Below are positions 1 to 7,320 of a stretch of DNA of 8,200 nt, piece after piece. Under the pieces are notes generated by a model. It saw only the letters and a program-made list of their open reading frames with translations. It was not told the DNA's origin and ran no database searches. Source of the DNA: an uncultured bacterium (lineage in GTDB: Bacteria; Gemmatimonadota; Gemmatimonadetes; Palauibacterales; KS3-K002); the NCBI GenBank assembly GCA_947581845.1, contig CANPVY010000193.1, forward strand, positions 1 through 8,200. The letters run 5' to 3'. Each line of letters opens with the position of its first letter. The stretch's first letter is position 1. A program made the translations under genes and the position numbers.

Positions 1-93
1 GGTCTAGGGGTAGGGCAAAGCCGTCTGTCCACCGTCCCTCATCGGCGATGCACCCAACGCGCGTCGTCCCCCGGCGGCGCGCTGCGGGAGCGG
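1..93. other. Upstream region of the cluster, no supported gene
   Basis: This short leader before rsmH contains no coding region I can defend. The rsmH frame stays open to the left edge, but the residues it would encode (rich in Arg, Ser and Pro) do not resemble an RsmH N-terminus. In frame 2 there are TAG stops at 5-7 and 11-13. mraZ normally precedes rsmH in dcw clusters, so one of these could be the mraZ stop, but too few bases are present to test that. I see no convincing -35/-10 pair and no regular TGGG repeats of the MraZ-box kind. Confidence 0.4.
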
Positions 94-1038
94 ATGAGGT
101 GGGCCTCGAGCGTGGGCGCTTTTCACGAGTCCGTGATGTTGGAAGATGTGGTCCGCTGTCTGGGAGCGGATCGCGGCGGCCTCTACCTCGACGGCACAGT
201 GGGCGGTGGAGGGCACGCGGAGGCCATTCTGAAAGTTGGAGAGGACGTCCGCCTGTTGGCGGCGGACCGTGACCCTGAGGCGTTGGCCGAGGCACGTGCG
301 CGACTGCGGACGTTTGGGCCGCGTGTCGCGTTCGCGCCGGGGGACTACGCGGACGCACGTGAGCTGTTCGGTCTGGGGGAGGGCGCGTTGGCTGGAGTTC
401 TGTTGGACCTGGGGGTGTCCTCCCACCAGATCGACACAGGCGCGCGTGGCTTCTCCTTCCGTCCGGGAGTACCGCTGGATATGCGGATGTCCGGCCAAGG
501 CCCTGAGCCAACGGCGGCGGAGCTGCTGGCGAGCCTGTCGGTGGATGAGCTGGCCGAGATCTTCCGTGCCTATGGGGAGGAACGGCGTGCGCGGCGCCTG
601 GCGGCCGGGATCGTTGAGAGTCGCAAGCGCGTTCCGCTACGGACTAGCGACGATCTGCTGAGAGTGCTGGAGGCGGTGTGGGGTCGGCCGGTCGCAGCTG
701 CCGAGGCGGCGCGGATCTTCCAGGCGCTGCGCATCGCGGTGAACAAAGAACTGGATTCGCTGGGACGGGCACTGCCGGAACTCCGTGATCTGTTGGCGCC
801 GGGCGGGCGCCTGGTTGTGATCTCATATCACTCGCTGGAGGACCGTCTCGTTAAGCGCGCCTTCCGCGAGTGGAGCCGCGACTGCGTGTGTCCGCCGAAC
901 CTTCCGGTCTGCCGTTGCCGAGGGCGGGCATTGGGCCGGGAGGTCACCCGCGTGCCACTGCGTCCGAGTCCTGAGGAGGTGGCGCGGAACACTCGTGCAC
1001 GGAGCGCGCGGCTGCGGGCCTGGGAGCGGGGGCAATGA
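94..1038 (+). CDS. rsmH: 16S rRNA (cytosine(1402)-N(4))-methyltransferase RsmH
   Basis: RsmH (formerly MraW) is a SAM-dependent enzyme that methylates N4 of C1402 in the 16S rRNA decoding centre. The 314-residue product matches the family length (E. coli about 313). Visible motifs are the SAM-binding loop DGTVGGGGH at residues 33-41, the acidic strand end AADRD at 56-60, LLDLGVSSHQID at 103-114, GFSFRPG..LDMRM at 119-132, NKEL at 217-220, SYHSLEDR at 244-251 and the Cys-rich CVCPPNLPVCRC at 264-275. All are typical RsmH signatures and nothing appears broken. It is the first complete gene of the cluster and its stop overlaps the next start by four bases (ATGA). The start is uncertain. ATG 94 has GGGAG only 3 bases upstream, whereas the in-frame GTG at 112 has GAGGTGG 9 bases upstream and would give MGAFHESVML, an equally good N-terminus. 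Confidence 0.97.
   Translation: MRWASSVGAFHESVMLEDVVRCLGADRGGLYLDGTVGGGGHAEAILKVGEDVRLLAADRDPEALAEARARLRTFGPRVAFAPGDYADARELFGLGEGALAGVLLDLGVSSHQIDTGARGFSFRPGVPLDMRMSGQGPEPTAAELLASLSVDELAEIFRAYGEERRARRLAAGIVESRKRVPLRTSDDLLRVLEAVWGRPVAAAEAARIFQALRIAVNKELDSLGRALPELRDLLAPGGRLVVISYHSLEDRLVKRAFREWSRDCVCPPNLPVCRCRGRALGREVTRVPLRPSPEEVARNTRARSARLRAWERGQ
96..102 (+). promoter_or_regulatory. Possible Shine-Dalgarno for an alternative rsmH start at GTG 112
   Basis: GAGGTGG lies 9 bases before the in-frame GTG at 112 and complements the 16S 3' end better than the GGGAG at 86-90, which sits only 3 bases before ATG 94. This favours a slightly shorter RsmH lacking the first six residues. The evidence is only motif and spacing. 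Confidence 0.4.
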
Positions 1039-1337
1039 GGCTCAGGGGCCTGCTCAGCGCTGTTTCTGCGATGTTCCTGCTCGCCGGCATGTTCGTGGCG
1101 GTCCATCGTGGGGCGTACGGGCGCGGCGTCGCCGAGCGCATCGGCGGAGTCAACGACCGACTTGAGGCAGCGGAGGTCCGCCGCAGTGAGCTCGGACAGG
1201 AGATCGAGTACCTGCGCGGCAGAGCCCGGATCGTGCGAGCGGCGGAGCGTCTGGGGCTGCACGAGCCGACCGAGGAGGAGTTGGTGATTCTTGAGCTCAG
1301 CGCTGGCGCGTCGAGAGGCCTGGGAGGTGGGCCGTGA
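1035..1337 (+). CDS. ftsL: FtsL-like cell division protein (membrane anchor plus coiled coil)
   Basis: This small bitopic protein of 100 residues probably is FtsL, the divisome component that pairs with FtsB and helps activate FtsW/FtsI at the septum. The sequence shows a short basic N-terminus (MRLRG), one hydrophobic segment at about residues 6-23, then a charged helical stretch at about 34-63 with heptad-like spacing (RLEAAEVRRSELGQEIEYL). The following segment, RIVRAAERLGLHEPTEEEL at 65-83, matches the pattern shared by FtsL/FtsB-type proteins, in which the coil ends at a conserved A..LG motif. FtsL is poorly conserved, so the assignment rests mainly on topology and on position between rsmH and the class B PBP, the usual ftsL slot. 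The ATG overlaps the rsmH stop (ATGA), and GGGAG at 1022-1026 is an 8-base-spaced ribosome binding site. It could also be described as a generic septum formation initiator family protein. Confidence 0.82.
   Translation: MRLRGLLSAVSAMFLLAGMFVAVHRGAYGRGVAERIGGVNDRLEAAEVRRSELGQEIEYLRGRARIVRAAERLGLHEPTEEELVILELSAGASRGLGGGP
1322..1330 (+). promoter_or_regulatory. Strong Shine-Dalgarno that fixes the ftsI GTG start
   Basis: GGGAGGTGG contains a full GGAGG core (1323-1327) 6 bases before GTG 1334. It lies inside the 3' end of the ftsL-like gene and supports a GTG start overlapping the upstream stop as GTGA. Confidence 0.7.
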
Positions 1338-3352
1338 AGTCTGCGGCCCGGCAGGCGCGACGCCTGCATCTGAGGCACGGCTTGCTGCAGCTGGCGCTGC
1401 TGGCTGCGGTCGCCCTGATCCTCGGGCGTGCGTTCCAGCTACAGGTGCTCCAGGGCGCGGAGTGGAGTGCCCGGGCGATCGCACAGCACGAGACGCGGGT
1501 CCCGCTGCCGGCTCCGCGCGGCACGATCTACGACCGGGAGGGCCGCGAGCTGGTCGTCAGCCGGACGACCTACGAGATCTTTGTGGCGCCTGCTGAGCTG
1601 GCGGACAGGAGTGCGGCGGCCGAGGTGATACGTAGCGTGCTGAGGCTCGGGCCCGAGACGACCCGACGGATCGCTGAGGGTAAGCGACCCTGGGTTCGGC
1701 TGCCGGGTACCTACTCGGCGCTCCAGAAGGAGAGGCTCGAGGAGCGCATCGCCCGGGGACTCCACCCGCAGCCCGTGGTGGATCGCTTCTATCCCCGTGG
1801 TTCCTTGGCTGCCGAGATCGTCGGCCGCGTCGATTTCAACGGTCATGGCCAGAGTGGTCTGGAACTCGCCTTCGATTCGGTGCTGACGGGCCAGCCAGGC
1901 TTCGGTGTGCGGCAACGTGACGCGACCGGTGCCTCGGCGGACTGGCTTACCGTGACGGTCGTCGCGCCGAGTCCAGGCGGCGCTGTCTACCTGACGCTCG
2001 ATGCCGAACTGCAGGCCCTCGCCGAATCGGTGCTGGAGGACGCGGTCAGAGAGACGGAGGCCAGTGGCGGTGACCTGCTGATCATCGAACCGAAGACCGG
2101 CGAGCTATTGGCCGCGGCGAGTCGGCGGCGCAACTGGAGACTACCGTACCTGACGGCGGCCACTGAGCCCTACGAGGCCGGCTCCACGCTCAAGCCTTTC
2201 ACCGTGGCGGCTTTGCTGGCAGAGGGCCTGGCCGAGCTGTCCGATACTGTGAACACGGGCAGCGGATCGTATCGGACCGCAGGGCGGACGATCCGTGACG
2301 AGCGACCGCACGGGCGCCTGAACTTGGCGCAGACGCTGGCGGTCTCGAGCAACGTGGGCATGGCCATATTCGCGGAGCGCCTTCCGAAGGGCGTCCAGTT
2401 CAGCTACCTGCGGAGTTTCGGCTTCGGGACACCCACCGGTCTCACTTACCCTTCCGAATCCCCTGGTGTTCTTCGACGCCCTTCGGAATGGTCCGCGCAA
2501 AGTCAGGCGTCGCTGGCCATCGGCTATGAGGTCGCGGTCACCCCGCTCCAGTTGGTGATGGCCTACGGCGCGCTGGCGAACGGTGGTGTGCTGATGCGGC
2601 CAATGCTGGTACGCGAAGTCCAAAGTGCTGAGGGCACGATCCGCTGGAGGCGTGACCCGGAGATGATCCGTCGTGTCGTGCCCGACGACGTGGCCGGGAG
2701 GTTGCGCGAGGTGCTGGCCCGTGCCGTGACGCATGGCACCGGCCGCAGCGCGGGCGTGCACGGTCTCAGTGTCGCCGGGAAGACCGGCACGGCCCAGCGG
2801 TTCGATCGGCGGCAGGGGTACTCGGGTCGTTCATACACGTCGTCGTTCGTCGGCCTGATCCCGTCGGACGACCCTCAACTGGTGATTCTGGTCAAACTCG
2901 ATGAACCGAGCGGCGCGTATTCCGGAGGCGCGACGGCTGCGCCTGTGATGCGTACGGCTGTGCGTGCCGCTCTCGCGGGAAGCTACTGGTCGGCGCCGCC
3001 GCTGATGGGGGAGCCGGAAATTCCGGATGAACAGGCGGGAGTACCAGCGGGTCGGGCGCCGGCCGGTAGCCCTTATGTGTTCGCTCTCGATGCGCCATTG
3101 CTGCGCGCCCAGGACGATCGCTTGACGTTGCGGGACGTGGCCGCAGTACCGGACGTGCGAGGGCTCTCGCTGCGTGCGGCCGCTCAGCGGCTGCATGAGG
3201 CGGGCTGGCGAGTCGTTGTGCGGGGAGGCGGACGTGTGGTGTCAACACAACCAGCGGTCGGAACTGAGTTGCGCCGAGGCGAACGTGTGGTCCTCATGGG
3301 TGGCGACCTCAGCCCACCGCGACGCTCCGAGAACCCAGCAGGTGCGGGGTGA
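1334..3352 (+). CDS. ftsI: Class B penicillin-binding protein, FtsI/PBP3-like D,D-transpeptidase with C-terminal PASTA domain
   Basis: This is the septal peptidoglycan transpeptidase that cross-links stem peptides, acting in the periplasm while anchored in the inner membrane. The 672-residue protein has a basic cytoplasmic start, a transmembrane helix at about 14-34, and a dimerisation/pedestal region opening with the class B signature RGTIYDREG at 62-70. The transpeptidase domain carries all three catalytic motifs: STLK with nucleophile Ser284 and Lys287, SSN at 338-340, and KTGT at 483-486. A linker of about 60 residues, rich in Pro, Ala and Gly near its start, leads to one PASTA domain at about 604-656 (VPDVRGLSL...TQPAVGTELRRG) and a short basic tail. 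It is longer than E. coli FtsI (588 residues) mainly because of the PASTA extension. The lack of a transglycosylase domain and the position after ftsL argue for FtsI over other PBPs. The GTG start overlaps the ftsL stop. An SpoVD-like name is possible because of the PASTA domain. Confidence 0.95.
   Translation: MKSAARQARRLHLRHGLLQLALLAAVALILGRAFQLQVLQGAEWSARAIAQHETRVPLPAPRGTIYDREGRELVVSRTTYEIFVAPAELADRSAAAEVIRSVLRLGPETTRRIAEGKRPWVRLPGTYSALQKERLEERIARGLHPQPVVDRFYPRGSLAAEIVGRVDFNGHGQSGLELAFDSVLTGQPGFGVRQRDATGASADWLTVTVVAPSPGGAVYLTLDAELQALAESVLEDAVRETEASGGDLLIIEPKTGELLAAASRRRNWRLPYLTAATEPYEAGSTLKPFTVAALLAEGLAELSDTVNTGSGSYRTAGRTIRDERPHGRLNLAQTLAVSSNVGMAIFAERLPKGVQFSYLRSFGFGTPTGLTYPSESPGVLRRPSEWSAQSQASLAIGYEVAVTPLQLVMAYGALANGGVLMRPMLVREVQSAEGTIRWRRDPEMIRRVVPDDVAGRLREVLARAVTHGTGRSAGVHGLSVAGKTGTAQRFDRRQGYSGRSYTSSFVGLIPSDDPQLVILVKLDEPSGAYSGGATAAPVMRTAVRAALAGSYWSAPPLMGEPEIPDEQAGVPAGRAPAGSPYVFALDAPLLRAQDDRLTLRDVAAVPDVRGLSLRAAAQRLHEAGWRVVVRGGGRVVSTQPAVGTELRRGERVVLMGGDLSPPRRSENPAGAG
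3143..3301 (+). other. PASTA domain coding segment of the PBP
   Basis: This segment encodes residues 604-656 of the PBP and follows the PASTA pattern: VPDV-x-G, a helix with A..L...G, a strand, then a ..S..P..G..L..G motif and a closing hydrophobic strand (RVVLMGG). PASTA domains are known in class B PBPs and Ser/Thr kinases, where they bind muropeptides or help position the enzyme. Only one copy is present. Confidence 0.85.
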
Positions 3353-4809
3353 TCCCGATCAGCCATATCGTTGCCCGCCTCCGGTCCCAGGGACTGCTGG
3401 CCGCGCCCGCTCCGCGTGTAGATGTCGCGGTGACCGGGATAAGCGACGACTCGCGGAAGGTGCAAGCCGGGTATCTCTACTGCGCGATCCGCGGGTTGGT
3501 TCATGACGGGCACCGCTTCCTCGCAGATGCCGCTGCGGCGGGCGCGGTAGCGGCGCTCGTCGAAGATCCTCAGGCCGGACTCGACCTGCTTCAGATACAG
3601 GTCAGTGACACGCGGCGCGCCGCAGCTATCGCCGCGCAAGTCGTGTTTGGAGAGCCGGCGGCCGGATTGCGCCTTGTCGGTGTGACTGGGACGAACGGCA
3701 AGACGACGGTCGTCCATCTTGCCCGCCACATCCTGTCCCAGCGCCTCGCCAGCGCATCGATCGGCACACTCGGCGTTGTGACGGCGTCGGACGTGCGCGA
3801 GGTCACACAGCTGACGACACCCGCTGCCGTGGACTTCGCGCGCCTGCTCGCCGAGCTGAAGGAAGCTGGCGTCGAGTGCGTGGTTGTGGAGGTCTCCTCA
3901 CACGCGCTGTCTCAGCGGCGCGTGGACGGAGTGAGTATTGAGGTCGGCGTCTTGACGAATCTGAGCCGTGACCATCTCGACTACCACACCGACTTCGAAG
4001 ATTATCGCGCCACGAAGTGGCGCTTGGCCGAACTGGTCGCCAACCACGGCGCGCTCGTCATCAATGCGGACGAGCCGGCCTGGCGCGGCCTGCCCGCGCG
4101 TGGTCGCCAGATCCGCTACGGCCTGCAGGCCGAGGCGGAGTATGCGGCGCGAGATGTCAGTCTGGGCCCCTGGGGTTCGCGCTGGACACTGATCGGGCCG
4201 GGCGAGAGAGCAGCGGTCGAACTCCCGCTGCTCGGCGAGTTCAACGTCGAGAACGCGCTGGCGGCCGCGGCCGCCGCCAGCGTCATCGGCCTCGACCTGG
4301 GTACGGTGGCCGAGGCGCTGGCGACGGTGCCGTCGGTACCGGGGCGGCTCGAGGTCCTGGCGCGGGCACCGCTGATCCTGCGGGATTACGCGCACACGCC
4401 GGCCGCGCTGCGGCGGGTGCTGGCAGCGCTTCGTCCCCTGGTGAAGGGACGGCTGATCGTCGTCTTCGGCTGCGGTGGTGACCGTGATCGGGGGAAGCGG
4501 CCGTTGATGGGCCAGGCGGCGGCTGAGGGCGCCGACTACACGATCGTTTCCTCCGACAACCCGAGGACGGAGCCGCCGGAGGCGATCATCGCCGAGATCC
4601 TACCGGGTCTCGGATCGGCGCCGTACGAGCGCATCGCCGATCGTCGCGAGGCAATCGCCCGGGCTATCGAGATCGCCGAAGGCGAGGATGCCGTGTTGCT
4701 GGCAGGTAAAGGACACGAGACCTACCAGGTCGTCGGCGAGGGGCGCAGACCGTTCGACGAGGCCGTGATCGTGAACGAGCTCCTCTCACAGGGACAGGGG
4801 AAAGCGTGA
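3349..4809 (+). CDS. murE: UDP-N-acetylmuramoyl-L-alanyl-D-glutamate--2,6-diaminopimelate ligase MurE
   Basis: MurE is the cytoplasmic ATP-dependent ligase that adds the third amino acid to UDP-MurNAc-L-Ala-D-Glu. The 486-residue length is normal (E. coli 495). The N-terminal UDP-binding domain shows DDSRKV..G and DGHRF. The central ATPase domain has the P-loop TGTNGKTT at 113-120, TTPAAVDF, EVSSHAL, and the Lys expected to be carbamylated at K223 in YRATKWRL. The C-terminal domain has RDYAHTP, FGCGGDRDRGKR, the specificity motif DNPR at 403-406 and GKGHE at 453-457. DNPR marks enzymes that use meso-diaminopimelate rather than L-lysine. The GTG start overlaps the ftsI stop (GTGA), with AGGTG 4 bases upstream, so expression is probably coupled to the PBP. 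Confidence 0.97.
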   Translation: MIPISHIVARLRSQGLLAAPAPRVDVAVTGISDDSRKVQAGYLYCAIRGLVHDGHRFLADAAAAGAVAALVEDPQAGLDLLQIQVSDTRRAAAIAAQVVFGEPAAGLRLVGVTGTNGKTTVVHLARHILSQRLASASIGTLGVVTASDVREVTQLTTPAAVDFARLLAELKEAGVECVVVEVSSHALSQRRVDGVSIEVGVLTNLSRDHLDYHTDFEDYRATKWRLAELVANHGALVINADEPAWRGLPARGRQIRYGLQAEAEYAARDVSLGPWGSRWTLIGPGERAAVELPLLGEFNVENALAAAAAASVIGLDLGTVAEALATVPSVPGRLEVLARAPLILRDYAHTPAALRRVLAALRPLVKGRLIVVFGCGGDRDRGKRPLMGQAAAEGADYTIVSSDNPRTEPPEAIIAEILPGLGSAPYERIADRREAIARAIEIAEGEDAVLLAGKGHETYQVVGEGRRPFDEAVIVNELLSQGQGKA

Positions 4810-6203
4810 TGCCACGATTCTCCTGGACCAGTGCACGGGTCGCTGAGGCGCTGGGAGTCCCCGCGGCAGGGCATGAGCTTAGGACCTACAGTGGGATCTC
4901 CACCGATACTCGCACGTTGCGAACCGGTGAGCTCTTCGTCGCATTGCGCGGGCAGCACTTCGACGGCCTGGAGTTCGTGGCGAGGGCGGCGCAGAGCGGG
5001 GCACCGGGCGCGGTGGTAGAGCGACGACCGCAAGGCGTGCCGGATGACTTCGAGCTATTCGTGGTTGATGACGCGCTGCGTGCGCTGGGCCAGCTTGCCG
5101 CCGTGCGCAGGCATGCGCTGGATCCCACCGTCGTCGCCATCACCGGGACGAGCGGGAAGACCACGACGCGCGAGCTGACCGTTGCGGCACTGGGCGACCG
5201 TGCCTACGCCAGTCCCGGCAACTACAACAACCTGGTGGGACTGCCGCTCTCGATATTGGGAGCGCCGGAAGACTCGGACATCTGGGTGCTCGAGCTGGCG
5301 TCCAATCAGCTCGGTGAGATCGAGCAGCTCGCGCGCATCGCTGAACCTGACTGCGCCGTGATCACGTCGGTGAGCGAGGGTCACCTCGAGGGTCTGCTCG
5401 ATCTGCAAGGTGTGATGGAGGAGAAGCTCGCGCTGCTTTCTAGCCTGCGGGCCGGGGGGCGGGCGCTGGTCTGCGATGAGCCCGCTGAGCTTGCCCGGCA
5501 GGCACGTCAGCGGTTCCCGGATGTGCGAACCGTTGGGCTGAGCGGCGAGGCGGACGTGCGGCCGGAAAGCTGGTCGGTCTCGGCGGACGGAATCGCCTGG
5601 CGCTGGTCCGGGGTCGACTTCCGGCTGACGGGCTACGGGACCCACCTGATCCGTGACGCGCTGTTTGCACTGGCGGTGGTAGAGCTTTTCGGAGTGGACG
5701 CCCGCCAGGCGGCAAAGCGGCTGCGGCTGGTGAAGCCGCTGCCCATGCGGGGCGAGCTGCGTCAGCTCGCCGAGGTGACGCTGCTTGTCGATTGCTACAA
5801 CGCGAACCCAGCCTCCTTCCGAGCAGCGCTCGACTCGCTTTCCGCCCTGGCCGCCGGTCGCCGCCGAGCCGTGTTGGCGGGGACGATGCTGGAGCTGGGC
5901 GAGCAGTCGCAGGCGTTGCACGAGCGGGTGGCGCGGTCGATCGCTGAGGAAGGAATCGAGCTCATCGCCGCGACCGGCGAATTCACGGCGGCTTTCGCCG
6001 GGCTCGCGGACGAGCTGGGGGAGCGACTGATCAGGGCCCGCGAGCTCGATGTCGCGTACCGCGAGCTGGCGGCTCGGCTGCGGGGCGATGAGGTCGTGCT
6101 TATCAAAGCGTCCCGCGCCATGAAGTTCGAGCGGGCCGTCCCGCTCTTCGAGCGTGACTACGGTGGGAAGGGGCAGCTGAGAATCTCGGGAACGCACGCA
6201 TAG
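4806..6203 (+). CDS. murF: UDP-N-acetylmuramoyl-tripeptide--D-alanyl-D-alanine ligase MurF
   Basis: MurF adds the D-Ala-D-Ala dipeptide to complete UDP-MurNAc-pentapeptide in the cytoplasm. The 465 residues fit the family (E. coli 452). Visible features are the N-terminal substrate-binding DTRTLRTGELFVALRG, the P-loop TGTSGKTT at 113-120, GNYNN at 138-142, the metal-binding region with E163 and H193, K207 at the position of the conserved central-domain Lys, and DCYNANP at 329-335. The C-terminal KASRAMKFE starts at 434. Several motifs depart from the usual consensus: ELASNQLGEI where EMGANHxGEI is common, TSVSEGHLEG where N...AHLEG is common, and KASR where KGSR is usual. The catalytic E, H and Lys are kept, so the enzyme is probably active. 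The start is GTG 4806 (GTGA overlap with murE), with an alternative ATG directly after it at 4809; GGGG at 4797-4800 serves either. Confidence 0.95.
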   Translation: MMPRFSWTSARVAEALGVPAAGHELRTYSGISTDTRTLRTGELFVALRGQHFDGLEFVARAAQSGAPGAVVERRPQGVPDDFELFVVDDALRALGQLAAVRRHALDPTVVAITGTSGKTTTRELTVAALGDRAYASPGNYNNLVGLPLSILGAPEDSDIWVLELASNQLGEIEQLARIAEPDCAVITSVSEGHLEGLLDLQGVMEEKLALLSSLRAGGRALVCDEPAELARQARQRFPDVRTVGLSGEADVRPESWSVSADGIAWRWSGVDFRLTGYGTHLIRDALFALAVVELFGVDARQAAKRLRLVKPLPMRGELRQLAEVTLLVDCYNANPASFRAALDSLSALAAGRRRAVLAGTMLELGEQSQALHERVARSIAEEGIELIAATGEFTAAFAGLADELGERLIRARELDVAYRELAARLRGDEVVLIKASRAMKFERAVPLFERDYGGKGQLRISGTHA

Positions 6204-6204
6204 C

Positions 6205-6209
6205 GAGGT
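6205..6209 (+). promoter_or_regulatory. Shine-Dalgarno for mraY
   Basis: GAGGT lies in the 10-base gap between the murF stop and the mraY GTG, 4 bases before the start. It supports GTG 6214 and is the only ribosome binding site in the cluster that lies wholly between genes. Confidence 0.6.
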
Positions 6210-6213
6210 CGAC

Positions 6214-7320
6214 GTGCTATACGAATTCCTGTTTCCGCTGGCCGACAAGCACATCGTCTTCAACCTGTTCCAGTACATCACGTTCAGGGCCGGCGGAGCC
6301 ATGCTGACGGCCCTGATCATCGCCTTCCTGGCCGGGCCGCCGATCCTGTCCTGGCTGCGGCGTAGAGGGCTCGGTCAGGTGATCCGCCTGGACGGGCCGC
6401 ACGCGCATCTGGCCAAAGCGGGCACCCCCACCATGGGGGGTCTGATCATCCTGGCGTCGGTTATCATTCCGACGGTCCTCTGGGCACGCTTGGACAACGC
6501 GTACTTGCTCATTGCCCTCGGCCTCACCGTGGCCATGGGGGTGTTGGGCTTCGTGGACGACTACCTCAAGGTGGTGCGGCGTGAGTCGCGCGGTTTGGTG
6601 GCACGCAACAAGCTGGTGGGCCAGCTGCTATTGGGCCTGCTGCTCGGCTTGCTGATCTGGACCTACCCGCTCAGCGAGTACCCGGTGAACCATACGACGC
6701 TTCCCTTCTTCAAGGAGTGGAGGCTGGTCATCTGGGTGCCGTTCTTCGTCCCCTTCGTCGCCCTGGTCGTGAGCGGCAGCGCGAACGCCGTGAACTTGAG
6801 TGATGGGCTCGACGGGCTCGCGGCGGGTCTGGCGGTGATCGCGGGCGGTACCTTCGGGCTGTTCGCTTATCTGATCGGCCGCGTAGATGCCTCCCACTAT
6901 CTGGGCCTGTTCTATCTCCCTGGCGTGGGCGAGCTGTCGGTGTTCTGCGCCGCCTTGGCGGGCAGCGCCCTCGGGTTCCTCTGGTTCAACAGCCACCCCG
7001 CCGAGGTCTTTATGGGTGATACAGGCTCACTCGCCCTGGGCGGGGCGTTGGGCACCGTGGCCGTACTCATCAAAGGGGAATTCCTGTTGTTGATCATCGG
7101 CGCCGTGTTCGTTGCAGAGGCGCTGTCCGTCATCCTGCAGACGAGCTGGTTCAAGTATACGCGTAAACGTTTCGGTCAAGGGCGTCGCATCTTTCGCATG
7201 GCACCCCTGCACCATCACTTCGAGCAGCTCGGCTGGTCGGAGTCGAAAGTCGTCGTTCGCTTCTGGATCGCAGGTGTGCTCTGTGCGTTGATCGCGCTCA
7301 GCACTTTGAAGTTACGGTGA
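6214..7320 (+). CDS. mraY: Phospho-N-acetylmuramoyl-pentapeptide-transferase MraY
   Basis: MraY is the integral membrane enzyme that transfers phospho-MurNAc-pentapeptide from UDP to undecaprenyl phosphate, forming lipid I on the cytoplasmic face. The 368 residues match the family (E. coli 360) and are strongly hydrophobic, with about ten transmembrane segments. Diagnostic motifs are GTPTMGG at 70-76, the Mg-binding DDYLK at 115-119 (D115 and D116, the same numbers as E. coli), NAVNLSDGLDGLA from residue 191, FMGDTGSLALGG with catalytic D269, and PLHHHFE at 331-337. No key residue is missing. It starts with GTG after a 10-base gap from murF, the only non-overlapping junction in the cluster, and its stop overlaps a possible GTG start of murD. 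Confidence 0.98.
   Translation: MLYEFLFPLADKHIVFNLFQYITFRAGGAMLTALIIAFLAGPPILSWLRRRGLGQVIRLDGPHAHLAKAGTPTMGGLIILASVIIPTVLWARLDNAYLLIALGLTVAMGVLGFVDDYLKVVRRESRGLVARNKLVGQLLLGLLLGLLIWTYPLSEYPVNHTTLPFFKEWRLVIWVPFFVPFVALVVSGSANAVNLSDGLDGLAAGLAVIAGGTFGLFAYLIGRVDASHYLGLFYLPGVGELSVFCAALAGSALGFLWFNSHPAEVFMGDTGSLALGGALGTVAVLIKGEFLLLIIGAVFVAEALSVILQTSWFKYTRKRFGQGRRIFRMAPLHHHFEQLGWSESKVVVRFWIAGVLCALIALSTLKLR

Noticed and set aside
100..117. Two TGGGC copies as possible MraZ boxes
   Set aside because: There are only two copies, with a 13-base period instead of about 10, and they lie inside or at the start of rsmH; chance occurrence in GC-rich DNA is likely.
4258..4281. GC-rich GCGGCCGCGGCCGCC-like repeat
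   Set aside because: It encodes the alanine-rich helix after the FNVENAL motif of MurE, a normal feature at this place in Mur ligases.
5055..6320. Long minus-strand open frame (421 codons) opposite murF and the start of mraY
   Set aside because: It is antisense to two clearly conserved genes, its translation has a low-complexity Arg/Gln/Pro-rich character, and long antisense frames are expected in GC-rich coding DNA.
6423..6441. C-run/G-run inverted repeat resembling a terminator stem
   Set aside because: It encodes the conserved GTPTMGG motif of MraY, has no T-tract after it, and lies inside an essential gene.
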